NCBI GenBank assembly: GCA_949752795.1
Contig: OX457075.1
Location: forward strand, 9,096,701 to 9,160,700
DNA: 64,000 nt
DNA from: Hyperoodon ampullatus
Lineage: Eukaryota; Chordata; Mammalia; Artiodactyla; Ziphiidae
Direction of reading: 5' to 3'
A program made the position numbers and the translations under genes. Positions 1 to 11,102 of the stretch are shown here, one piece after another (the first letter of the stretch is position 1; each line of letters starts with the position of its first letter). Below the pieces are notes generated by a model, which saw nothing but the letters and a program-made list of their open reading frames with translations, did no database searches and had not been told where the DNA came from.

Positions 1-425
1 GCATAATTGACTTACAACATTATGTTAGTTTCAGGTGTACAACATAATTATTTGATATTTGTATACAGTGTGAAATGACCACCATAAGTCTAGTTAATAT
101 TTGTCACCATACATAGTTCGAAAAAAATGTTTTTCTTGTGATGAGATCTTTTAAAATCTATTCTTAGTAACTTTCAAATATGCAATAATACCGTATTATT
201 AACTATAGCCAAATATGCTATACTATATGGCCACATGACTTTTTATTTTATAATTGGAAGTTTGTACCTTTTGACCCCCTTCATCCATTTTGCCCACCTG
301 AAACCCCCTGTCCCTAGCAACCACCAATCTGTTCTCTGTATGTATGAGCTTGGTTTTGGGTTTTTTGTTTTTAGAGATTCCATATGTAAGTGAGATCATA
401 CAGTATTTATCACAACATTTTAGAC
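1..425 (-). mobile_element. L1 3'-end fragment, antisense
   Basis: The segment reads as the reverse complement of an L1 3' UTR. It has the GGTGTACAACATAAT block, then the CCACCAATCTGTTCTCTGTAT and AGATTCCATATGTAAGTGAGA blocks. The 3' side lies at or beyond the window start, and the element is 5'-truncated near 425. Divergence suggests an older L1M-type copy. Confidence 0.8.
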
Positions 426-1200
426 AGTAACTTAACTGCTCCAACATTGTTAGTGTTTCTTGTCTTGACATTAGATTATGTTTCTAGTATACACAGATGC
501 TCACTTTTAAGGTTATCATCTAAATTGACTTTTGCTAAAAACAGAGAAAGTTCTGAAGGTTGTTCTCATTAAATATTGCCAGCACCCAGAATCTGTACAG
601 TGCACAGAATATCTAGCTTGTTTGTCCCCTCCCTCCCTCCCTTCTTTCCTTCTTTCCTTCCTTCCTTCCCTCCTTCCTTCCTTCAACAGACATTTGTTGG
701 ATTGAAATACCAACATTTAAAAAAATACACTAAAAGTGTTTATTTCTAGGAAATTTAGAAGCATATTTGAGGAATTAACCAGATGAATTAATGTAACCAA
801 TGTGGTTTTGCTCAACAAGATGGGGCTTTAGTTTGCTTCAAAAAATTATATTCATAAAAAAGTTAATCCTTTGGACACTTGAAAGATTATGGGTTATTAA
901 GATGGTGCTGAAAAAACAGTTTAAAAAATTGTAAAGACCAACCTGATTCTTTCTGTGATTCATCCAACTAAGATTACGTCTATGACAATTGCTCAGGCAC
1001 AATGTGGAGAGAAAATGGTCATCTTCCATGGTATCAACCTTAGCTGTTAAGGACATCCTCAGATCATAAACATCTACACTCACTCATTACCTAAAAAAAT
1101 TTTTAACTATATTTTCAAAAATGACAAAAAATAATACTGGCTAAAAGCTCTATAAAGAATTTGGCATATTATTTATCACTTCTTATGTCAAATGCTTATG
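426..1200. other. Unassigned intronic DNA with a pyrimidine-rich simple repeat
   Basis: Apart from the CCTT/CTTT tract at 626-684 I see no recognisable element. The short open frames here show no protein similarity. Confidence 0.5.
626..684. repeat. (CCTT/CTTT)n pyrimidine microsatellite
   Basis: About 59 bases of interrupted CCCT, CTTT and CCTT units. Confidence 0.9.
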
Positions 1201-1204
1201 AAAC

Positions 1205-1380
1205 AAATGACTATGTATAAAATAAATAAGCCATAAGGATATGTTGTACAGCACAGGGAAAATAGCCAATATTTCATAACTTTAAATAGAGTATAATCTT
1301 TAAAAATATTGAATCACTATGTTGTACACCTGAAACTAATATAATATTGTGAATCAACTATACTTCAATAAAAATAGAAA
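1205..1380 (+). mobile_element. L1 3'-end fragment, sense
   Basis: It contains the L1 3'-UTR blocks ATGTTGTACAGCACAGGGAA and TATGTTGTACACCTGAAACTA, ending in ACTTCAATAAAAATAG. The copy is strongly 5'-truncated and diverged. Confidence 0.8.
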
Positions 1381-2490
1381 CATTGATTGACTATTCTCTC
1401 TTATTTGTCTTTTTGTAATTTTAAATGATACCCCTTAATTCTTTTAGCCTATGCTTTGGTAGACATATGTCTATTTTATCCATGCACTTTGCTTTTTTAT
1501 AGATATGTTATTATATCACCCTGTGCCTTGTCTTTCTACACCTAAGACTCTTCACCATCTATCTCCCTTCACATGGCAACCCCCAAACCTACGAACTCTC
1601 GTCAAATTTCATCAAATTTCTTCATATCATGAATCTATAGTTTTTGACCCCAGAAAAAGGATTAATTTCACTCATGGTTCAAGGAATTAATCCAATAGAA
1701 GTGTTTATCAGCAGGTCCAAGGTAGGCTCCAGGTAGATAAAAACCAGTCCTGACAATCTAAAAGTCCTACTTAATGAGAAGCAGGATTTACCAAAGAGTA
1801 GCAATCCTTCTTCATCAAATAGGTGGCAGAACTGTGGCTCTAGGGCAACACAAGTTCTCTTGGGCTCAATAGCCTCCAAATATAGAACAGAATGACATTT
1901 GTCCCCTCTGGTGTCATTAGTTGTTTTGTTTTGTTTTCCGATAGTTTCCAAAACAGTACCTCAAATGTACCCAAAGATCATTCATTTGGTTATAAGCATC
2001 ACACGACATATGCCCTTATGTACTCTGGCTCCCAGCTGTCACATCCATGAAGTGTCCCTGCCACAAATGCTCAGAGTGACTGTCATGAGAACCCCAATAC
2101 ACGAGACAGGCATACAGCCTCCAGTGGTCCCAAAGCTGCCATTTCTCAGGGAGCCAAAACAGAGCTGGGTTCTGTGTAGAAAGCAGAGGGAGCATCTTCC
2201 TTTCTAGCTCTGAGCTACATTTTGTCACCTGGTACCTAAAGCAGCTTTCATTAAGAATAGAGACCCAACATGTTCTCATAAATAGTGTTACAATTAACAG
2301 ACCTTGTCTCTTAATCATGGAGCTCCCAACCCAGTCCAATGGACCAGAAAGAGAATTGGAGTTAAGTGTAAGTTTTTCTCCTTATCCTTCAGCTTACATT
2401 AATAAGTGTCTCCCCAAAAGCATGATCTCCCCCAGATACCAATATTCTGTCTCTCCTTTTGGATCAGAATTCTTAGACATCACTATTGTA
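1381..2490. other. Unassigned intronic DNA
   Basis: About 1.1 kb with no repeat or exon I can name. Overlapping frames of 90-107 codons at 1679-2339 on both strands lack any recognisable domain and look fortuitous. Confidence 0.45.
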
Positions 2491-2494
2491 GCAT

Positions 2495-3347
2495 ATCTTT
2501 TCTTTTAATTGAAGTAGAGTTGATTAACAATGTTGTGTTAATTACTGCGGTACAGGAAAGTGATTCAGTTAAACATATATATATACACATTCTTTTTAAC
2601 TATTCTTTTCCATTATGGTTTATCATAGGGTATCAGATATAGTTCCCTGTGCTATACAGTAGGACCTTGTTGTTTATCCATCCTATATATAAAAGCTTAC
2701 ATCTGCTAACCCCAGCCTCCCACTCCATCCCTCCCCCAACCCCCAACCCCTCCCCCTTGGCAACCACCAGTCTGTTCTCTATGTCCGTGATTCTGTTTCT
2801 GTTTCATAGATAGGTTCATTTGCATCATATTTTAGATTCCACATATAAGTGATATCATGTGACATTTGTCTTTCTCTTTCTGACTTACTTCACTTAGTAT
2901 GAGAATCTCTAGTTGCATCCATGTTGCTGCAAATGGCATTATTTTGTTCTTTTTTATGGTTGAGTTATATTCCCTTGTACACATGTACCACATCTTCCTT
3001 ATCCATTCTGTCGATGGACTTTTAGGTTGTTTCCATGTCTTGGCTATTGTAAATAGTGCTGCTATGAACATAGGGGTGCATGTATTTTTTTTAATTCTAG
3101 TTTTGTCTGGATATATACCCAAGAGTGAGATTGCTGTGTTCCATTTTTAGTTTTCTGAGGAAGCTCCATACTTTTTTCCACAGTGGCTGCACCAACTTAC
3201 ATTCCCACCAGCAGTGTAGGAGGGTTCCCTTTTCTCCACACCCTCTCCAGCATTTATTTGTAGACTTTTTAATGATGGCCATTCTGACCAGTGTGAGGTG
3301 GTATCCCATTGTAGTTTTGATTTGCATTTCTCTAATAATTAGCTATT
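2495..3347 (-). mobile_element. L1 3' portion, antisense (3' UTR and end of ORF2)
   Basis: The left end is the antisense L1 terminus (TTTTAATTGAAGTAGAGTTG). It is followed by the C-rich CCCTCCCCCAACCC block and then the antisense ORF2 C-terminus. The 3097-3327 frame gives the ...[20 protein letters not shown] motif typical of the ORF2 end. The element is 5'-truncated near 3347. Confidence 0.9.
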
Positions 3348-4778
3348 AAATACCACTATTTTAGCAGAGTCTTTGTTTGGGGGAAATCTACAATAACTGA
3401 GCCTCTTAGTTATACAGAAAAGAAAATTAAACTTCCATATTTGAAAAAGCAGGACATTTTCATTGAGCTTTTAAGCAACACATTTTTCAGTGTCTACTAA
3501 TCTAGAATTCAAGAAAAAAATCAGAATCCAGAACAGGGTCACCTTGCAGAACAGGATCACCATGGAGGATTCTTTGAATCCTGAAGGTTCCATTTTTTGA
3601 ACTGAGCTTAAGATACTATGAGCAGGATCTACTCCCTGTAGAGAAGAAGAGAGAGAGGAGCCATGTCACAACACTGGGCTGGGCTCCAGCCACTGAAGGG
3701 AGCCAGCATACAAGCCTGGAGCCAGGAGAGGAACCCAGGCACAGGACTGGACTCCTCGCCTGGGGAAGAGTGGGATGAGCCATCCCTGGAAAGGGTCTAC
3801 CCAGGCTCAGCATTCACTGACTCACACTTAAGACTGCAGATTTCTGATCCTCTTCTGTGACTATTGGTCCTTAAGCAAGGACTGATCCTCCAGCTGTGTC
3901 ATACCCTCTTTGACATGTAGCAATCAGAATTGAACTTGTTATCACAGGTGAGGAAAAGCCCTCGCCAATACCCAGATGGTATTGTATAAAGACAGCAGTA
4001 TTTGCTTTTTGGTTTTCAGCATGCCTCATGGTTGGATTGTACCTCTACTAACCTGTAAATTAATACTTTCATTCCAAAGTCATTGGTTCTGTAACACCTC
4101 AGAGTGACCCTCAGCTGGAGGTCTGATATTGCTTTTGACGGGTTCCAAGGTATTTACTGGATATTAAGTATTAAAATAGTAATAAAAGAATACTAATATA
4201 ATCTTAAAATTAGTAATAATAAAATAATGGTAAAGTTAAAATAGTAATAGATGTTACCTTTTATTGGGTCCCTGCTTTGTGTAGGGGCTTTGGAGAGTAG
4301 GGAGAGCACTGGGCAAAGGGCGTCAAGACCAAGTAGCTCCCAAGCTATGCTCACAGGAAGGAGATTGTCCTCTTTAGTACACTCTCTGTGGGCAGCACTT
4401 ACACCTGAGTCAACCTCCCACCTGTTGTTTGAGTTGGCATTGCTTTTGCCTAATGATTCATGACTAACTTGGAAAGCGTACAGTTTACAAAGCCCTTGCA
4501 CACACAGCATCTTCCTTAATACAGCAACCCTGAGAAGTACACAGCATAACCATCTCTTATCCTTTCCCACTCCAGCTCTCAACACACACACACACACACA
4601 CGCACACGCACACACACACACACACACATACACATACCTTTTTTTACAGAAGAGGGAACTAAGACTTAATGAGTAACGTCACACAACACAATGAATGTGG
4701 CAGCTGTGTGGTGACTGGAATCTCTCCTTCCTCACATACATCCTCCCCTTAACATTGCTTCCTCCTTCCCCAGTATCT
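3348..4778. other. Unassigned intronic DNA with a CA repeat
   Basis: A moderately GC-rich block at 3530-3960 and the CA tract at 4581-4637 stand out. No element or exon is recognised; the 146-codon minus frame at 4193-4633 starts inside the CA tract. Confidence 0.45.
4581..4637. repeat. (CA)n microsatellite with CG interruptions
   Basis: CA dinucleotides broken by two CG units and ending in ATACACATAC. Confidence 0.95.
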
Positions 4779-5685
4779 GCCTTTTCTTTTAATTTACGGA
4801 TAGTTGATTTACAGCATAGTGATTCAATACTTTTATAGGTTATAGTTCATTTAAAGTCATTACAAAATAAAGGCTATATATCCCTGTGCTGCACAATATA
4901 TCCTGTTGCTTATTTATTTTATAAATAGTAGTTTGCATCTTTTAATCTTGTATCCACATTTAACCCCTCCCCCTCCCCACTGGTAACCACTAGTTGGCTC
5001 TCTATATTTGTGACTCTGTTTCTGTTTCATTATATACATTTGTTTGTCTTATTTCTTAGATTCCACATACAGGTGATAACAGAGAATTTTTCTTTCTCCA
5101 TCTGACTTATTTCACTAAGCATAATGCCCTCTAGGCCCATCCATGTTGTTGCTAAGGGCTGAATTTCATTCCTTTTTATGGCTGGGTAATATTCCATTGT
5201 ATATACATACCACAGTCTTTATCTATTCACCTGTTGATGGACACTTGGGTTGCCTCTATATCTTGGTTACAGTAAATAATGCTGCTGTGAACATTGGGAT
5301 ACATGTATTTTTTCAAATTAGTGTTTTCCTTTTCTTTGGATATATACCCAGCAGCGCAATTCTCAATTATATGGTAAGTCTATTTTTAGTTTTTTTTAGG
5401 AAACTACATACTGTTTTCCACAGTGGATGCACCAATTTATCTACATTCCCACCAATGGTGTGCAAAGATTCCCTTTTCTTTACGTCCTTGTCAACATTTT
5501 TTACCTGTGGTATTTTTTTATGATAGCCCTTCTGATAGGTATGAGGTAATACCTCACTGTGGTCTTTATTTGCATTTCTTTGATGATTAGCAATGTTGAG
5601 CATTTTTTCAGGTGCCAATTGGCCATCTGCATCTCTTCTTTGGAAAAATGTCTATTCATGTGTTCTGCCCATGTTTTTCCTTTAT
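4779..5685 (-). mobile_element. L1 3' portion, antisense
   Basis: It starts with the antisense 3' end (TTTTAATTTACGGATAGTTG) and runs into the ORF2 C-terminal region. Minus frame 5367-5618 has the degraded ORF2-end similarity. It abuts a second antisense L1 at about 5686 and covers the same part of L1, so these are two separate copies in tandem. Confidence 0.85.
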
Positions 5686-7624
5686 CTTTTTCCTAATTGA
5701 AATAGAGTTGAAGTACAATATTATATAAGTTACAGGTGTACAATGTAGTGGCTCATGATTTTTACAGATTATACTCCATTTACAGTTATTATAGAATATT
5801 GGCTGTATTCTCTGTGTTGTACAATATATCCTTGTAGCTCATTTTTTACATAATAGTTTGTACCTCTTGGTCCTCTACCCCTATATAGCCCCTCTACCCT
5901 TCCCCTTCCCACCTGGAAACCACTAATTTGTTCTCTATATCTGTGAGTCACTTTCTTTTTTTGTTATATTCACTAGTTTGTTGTATTTTTAGATTCCACA
6001 TAGAAGTGGTATTGTATAGTATTTGTCTTTCTCTGTCTGACTTAGTTCGCTTAGCATAATACCCTCCAAGTCCATCCATGTTGTTGCAAGTGGCAAAATT
6101 CCCCCATTTTTATGGCTGTGTTGTATATATATACCACATCTTTATCCATTCTTCTGCTGGTGGACATTTAGTTTGCTTCTGTATCTTGGCTATTGTAAAT
6201 AACGCTGCTATGAACATTGGGGTGCATGTATCTTTTCAATTAGTGGTTTTGTTTCTTTCAGATATATACCCAGGAGTGGAATTGATGGGTGATATGGTAG
6301 TTCTATTTTAGTTTTTTGAGAACACTCCATACTGTTTTCCAAAGTGGCTATACTGACTTACATTCCCACCAACAGTGTAGGAGGGTTCTGTTTTCTCCGT
6401 ATCCTTGCCATCATCGTTATGTGTTCTTTCTGATGATAGCCATTCTGACATGTGGGTGAGAAATCTCACTGTGGTTTTGATTTGCATTTCCCTGATGATT
6501 AGCTGTGTTGAACATCTTTTCATGTGCCTGTTGGCCATCTGCATGTCCTCTTTGCAAAAAATGTCTATTTAGTTCTGCCTGTTTTTTAATTGGCTTTTTT
6601 TTATGTTGAGTTGCATGAGTTGTTTGTATATGTTGGATATTAAGCACTTATAGGTCATATCATTTGCAAATATTTTCTCCCATTCAGTAGGTTTTCTTTT
6701 CATTTTGTTGATGGTTTCCTTTGCTGTGCAAAAGCTTTTAAGTTTAATCAGGTCCCATTTGTTTATTTTTGCTTTCATTTCCTTTACTTTAGGAGATGGA
6801 TCCAAAAAAATATTGATGCAATTTATGTGAAAGAGTGTTCTTCCTGTGTTTTCCTTGAGGAGTTTTATGTTATCTGGCTTTACGTTTAGGTATTTAAGCC
6901 ATTTTGAGTTTATTTTTGTATGTGGCATTAGAGAATGATATTAGGAGTGAGTTTGTAATAAATGGCCTTTATTATGTTGAAATATGTTCCCTCTATATCC
7001 ACTATGATTAACATTTTTATCATGTGTAGATGTTGAATTTTATCAGATGCTTTTTCTGTGTCTATTAAAATGATCATGTGATTTTAATCCTTCCTTTCAT
7101 CAATGTACTATATCATATCGATTGGTTTGCAAATATTGAACCATCGTTGTATCCCTGGAATAAATCCCACTTGATCATAGTGTATGATTCTTTTTTATAT
7201 ATTGTTAAATTTATTTTACTAATATTTTGTTGAGATTTCTGCATTTATATTTATCAGAGCTATTGGCCTATGATTTTCTTTTTCTGTAGTGACTTTGTCT
7301 GGTTTTTGGTATCAGGGTAATGGTGGACTCAGAATGAATTTGGGAGTGTTCCATCCTCTTCAATTTTTCTGAATAGTTTGAGAAAGATAGGTATTAGCTA
7401 TACTTTATATGTTTGGTAGAATTCCCCTGTGAAGCTCTCTGGTCCTGTGCTTTTGTTTGGTAGGAGTTTTTAAATTATAAATTCAATTTCACTACTAGTG
7501 ATCAGTCTGTTCAGATTGTCTATTTATCCATGATTCCGTCTTGGAAAATTTTATTTCTAGAAATTTGTCCATTTCTTCTAGGTTGTCCAATTTGTTGGAT
7601 TATAACTGTTCATAGTATTTCATC
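5686..7624 (-). mobile_element. L1, antisense, 3' UTR and decayed ORF2, internally deleted
   Basis: A new antisense 3' end begins at about 5686 (TTTTTCCTAATTGAAATAGA). ORF2 C-terminal frames lie at 6308-6928 (for example [21 protein letters not shown]). Near 6942 the sequence jumps from the ORF2 C-terminal region directly to the reverse-transcriptase region. Compared with the copy at 50275-56290, most of a kilobase is missing. RT-region homology continues to about 7624. Confidence 0.85.
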
Positions 7625-7901
7625 TGCCCTTTTAAGAAGGCATTCTTTGTTGAGTTGTAATGGGAATGGGAGGGATGCTTCTGACCATCTCAACACTAAC
7701 AGATCATTCCTTTGCTTTCCTTTTTAAAATTGCATCTTTGAAGTCAAAAATAAACTCTTTGGCAGGTTTTTGTGTTTTATGATTTGTGTTTTTGATCCTC
7801 TATCCTGGGTAGGGCAAGAAGTAGGCACTCTATGTGCATTTGCTTAATATATGCTTGACCAGCTGCAGAGATGCAGAAAGTTTGTGGAATGGATCAGATT
7901 T

Positions 7902-8413
7902 AAAGGGCATATCACTCAGCCATAAAAAGGAACAAAACTGAGTTATTTATAGTGAGGTGGGATGGAGTCTATCATACAGAGTGAAGTAAGTCAGAAAGAG
8001 AAAAACAAATACTGTATGCTAACACATATATATGGAATCTAAAAAAATAAAAGTTAAAAATATGGTTTTGAAGAACCTAGGGACAGGACAGGAATAAAGA
8101 TGCAGACACAGAGAGGGGGAAGGGTAAGCTGGGATGAAGTGAGAGAGTGGCATGGACATATATACACTACCAAATGTAAAATAGATAGCTAGTGGGAAGC
8201 AGCCACATAGCACAGGGAGATCAGCTCCATGCTTTGTGACGACCTAGAGGGGTGGGATAGGGAGGATGGAAGGGAGACTCAAGAGGGAGGAGATATGGGG
8301 ATATATGTGTATATATAGCTGATTCACTTTATTATAGAGCAGAAACTAGCACACCATTATGAAGCAATTATACTCCAATAAAGATGTTAAAAAAATAAAA
8401 TAAAGGGCATATC
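7902..8413 (+). mobile_element. L1 3' end, sense, with 12-bp target-site duplication
   Basis: The 5'-truncated L1 body spans 7914-8401. It starts at CACTCAGCCATAAAAAGGAA and ends with ACTCCAATAAAGATGTTAAA plus an A-rich tail. It is flanked by identical copies of AAAGGGCATATC at 7902-7913 and 8402-8413. Similar in sequence and length to the copy at 40755-41269, so a relatively young family. Confidence 0.93.
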
Positions 8414-11100
8414 TGTGGAGGAGCTGTCTTCTTCCTGTTTGTTAGCTTTCTGTGTTATCTGTTTGCATTATTTAACTTAAATTACCCAAGTACCCCTGCA
8501 TCAGGTCCCATTTCCAGTAACTGTTGCTATGTGTTTATGTGCCATAGTTGTTATCAAAGCACAGAGCATAAACAAATTGCTTAGTAAATACTTTCTGAAA
8601 CTAACACAAAATTTGTTCCACGGTGTGGAATCAGATGCTCATTTACGCCCTGAGAGCTTCTGAATACAAGGTTTAGTGCCCCATGATAGAAGGATGAGGA
8701 GAGGAGTAGCTATTTGGTAGAGGGATGGGAAGTGGAGTTACAAGTCTAATTGTCCCAAGTGTCCATCAACAGGGAATCAGGTCATTCCCACCACCTGGCC
8801 ACAGGGCAGGTGATGCTGAGTTCATCTTCTCACTGCAAATGCTGGGATGATGCAGGACTGAATTACCACACTCACCCATGACACAGCCAGAAGTGGCTCA
8901 GTAGCACCGCAGAGGGAAGAAGCAGCTTGAGAGCTTCCAGCACCCTGGATAACACACATTTCCTCCAGGCCACTCTGGGTCACCTGCACAGGGACAGACA
9001 CAGCCCTGGTGCCACACGTCTGTGCGGGTGATCACACACACACACAGAGGCATAAACCTCTTGACAGATATCAGCCAATGTGTGGCTAAGGCAGTCCTCA
9101 AACAACAGAGTAGAGAGACATATTTCATGCCTGAAATGGGACAGATCTTCCTCCGGCTTACACCTTGAAACGATGTCTTTAAGAGATTTTATAGGCCACA
9201 TAGTGATGATCGGTGCAGAACAGGTGGTAGAAACACATGTGCTCAATGTCCCCTGTCCACCAACGACACTCCACAAGCATCAGGCCTTTGGGCATCTGTC
9301 AGGAGGGAAAAAAATGGAAACAGCAACCATCAAGACTCTCTAGCCCAAACCAGTAAAAAAAAATAATAATAATCCTCTTCCTGTCGCCACTTATGAAGGG
9401 AAAATATTTTATTACCGTTCTTTCATGATGCTTAATGCTATTGTGTGTGAGATGTTCTACAATTTGCTTTCACTATTTAATATCACCTCAGTATAAAATT
9501 GAGCTGAATTCTTGACATTCGTTAGCACATACAGATCCATTTATCTCTGTCCCCTTTTTTGCTTCAGGAACCAACCTTGCATTGCCAAAAAAAAAAAAAA
9601 ATGTACACAGATCCCATAAAGACCCACTGATAGAGTGATAGATCTTTTTTAAACACTGGGGCATTACAGGATTTTATGAAGCAGTAAAACTTTCTCCAGG
9701 CATGAGAAGTACAGGCTGACAGAAACCATTTTATCTATAAGGCATTAAAGTGTAAGTGCCACATTGGACAAGCATAATAGAAGAGAAGAAAATAATAATT
9801 TCAGGAAAGGTGGCCAAGTCCTCAAGCAAAAAGGATCAGACCAGGAGGTACCTAATGGTCTTCAAGAAACCCGAGAAAGAGCTACTCTGTACAGTGCCTG
9901 AGTTTTCAATCAGAGGAAAATTCGCTGCCACTCTGCCCTCTAACTCATTGCAAAAAGCAGCAGAAAATTGAAGTAATTCCAGAAAGCCTATTCTGAAGTG
10001 AAGAGTTTAGACACTAAGAGAGACGATACTATTTTCTCATCCCATCCTGCTTCGTTCTCCCCATCACTTTAGCAACAATATATGTAGTTCTATTTTCCCA
10101 CAAATATCTATTGAGCACCTACTATATACAAAACAAGGCATTATATGCTGGGTAGGTAATAGCCAGGTCTTTGCCCTCACAGATTGTACATTCTTATGCG
10201 GGAAGAGGCACAATACTAACTAAGCAAAATAAACTGGATGATTTCAGATTAGCCTAAGGACTGTGAAAGAAATGAAAGGGGATATTATGGGTTATTGAGG
10301 AATGGTGGGGGAGAAAACTTCAGATAGTAGGAAGTAACTATATCATGGGCTTACCTGGATGCCTTCATTCCTTTGTCTCATAAGAATCTCATTTCTGGAA
10401 GGAATCTCCAGTGTTTAATTCATTCTAATTCTCTCTCTCCAGATAGTTTGGCTCATAAGTCTTTTCTGTTACAGGGATATCTGTCCTATTTTAAAGGAAA
10501 CAGATTCCAAATACTATTTTCTTCTATTCTAGGTTCTAAGTGTCTTTAGTGGTGACCTTGAGATTACCTTGAGTTTCCTTGTTGCTTAATTTAAGCATCT
10601 ATCTGGGTTTTTCAGTTTTAGTAAGGGACCTAAAAACTGTTATTATCTCCGTAGCAGGACTTCTGTTCTTCAAATGTTTACTTTCTTTATTTAAACTTTA
10701 GCTATCATTACTATTTTCCAAGCTTTGGTTTTGCTGAAGTGACCTCTTCTGAGACATCTCAAGTACTCCAACTTGCCGTATGAGTGCTCCATTTGGACAA
10801 AACAGTAGAGTTCTTGATCCAAACTCAGCATGCAAAGCTCAGCCACTTGGAGATGGACTCAAATCACTGCTTCATCCAAGGATATAGATCACATCCAGGA
10901 CCGCCTACAACAAAACTGTTTCCTATGCTTCATTTAATCTGTGGTTCCTTTGATATGACACTAACAGATGGAAGTTTGAGTTGGGGAAGTGATTCCTTAA
11001 GACTTGCTTCGTGATTTCACTTCACTGTTCAAAATGTCCTATGACCTCTTCTTGCCTGAGATATTATGTCCCCCTGACCTCCAAACAGCCATGAGGTTCT
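8414..11100. other. Unassigned intronic DNA
   Basis: About 2.7 kb with no gene recognised. It includes a GC-richer block at 8850-9350 with overlapping minus-strand frames (see findings), a short A-run at 9587-9601 and an old repeat-like segment at 10090-10210. Confidence 0.45.
10090..10210 (+). repeat. Ancient mammalian repeat fragment (L2/MIR-era, tentative)
   Basis: The phrase TATTGAGCACCTACTATATA, followed by a 'ctgggtaggtaatag...ccctcacagattgtacattc' pattern, matches a very common old mammalian interspersed repeat. The family cannot be fixed by eye. Confidence 0.55.
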
Positions 11101-11102
11101 TC

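Noticed and set aside
1679..2339. Overlapping frames of 90-107 codons on both strands
   Set aside because: No domain, no splice signals and no consistent reading frame; likely chance.
4193..4633. 146-codon minus frame with a Cys/Val-rich start
   Set aside because: The start is translated from the CA microsatellite; the remainder has no recognisable protein.
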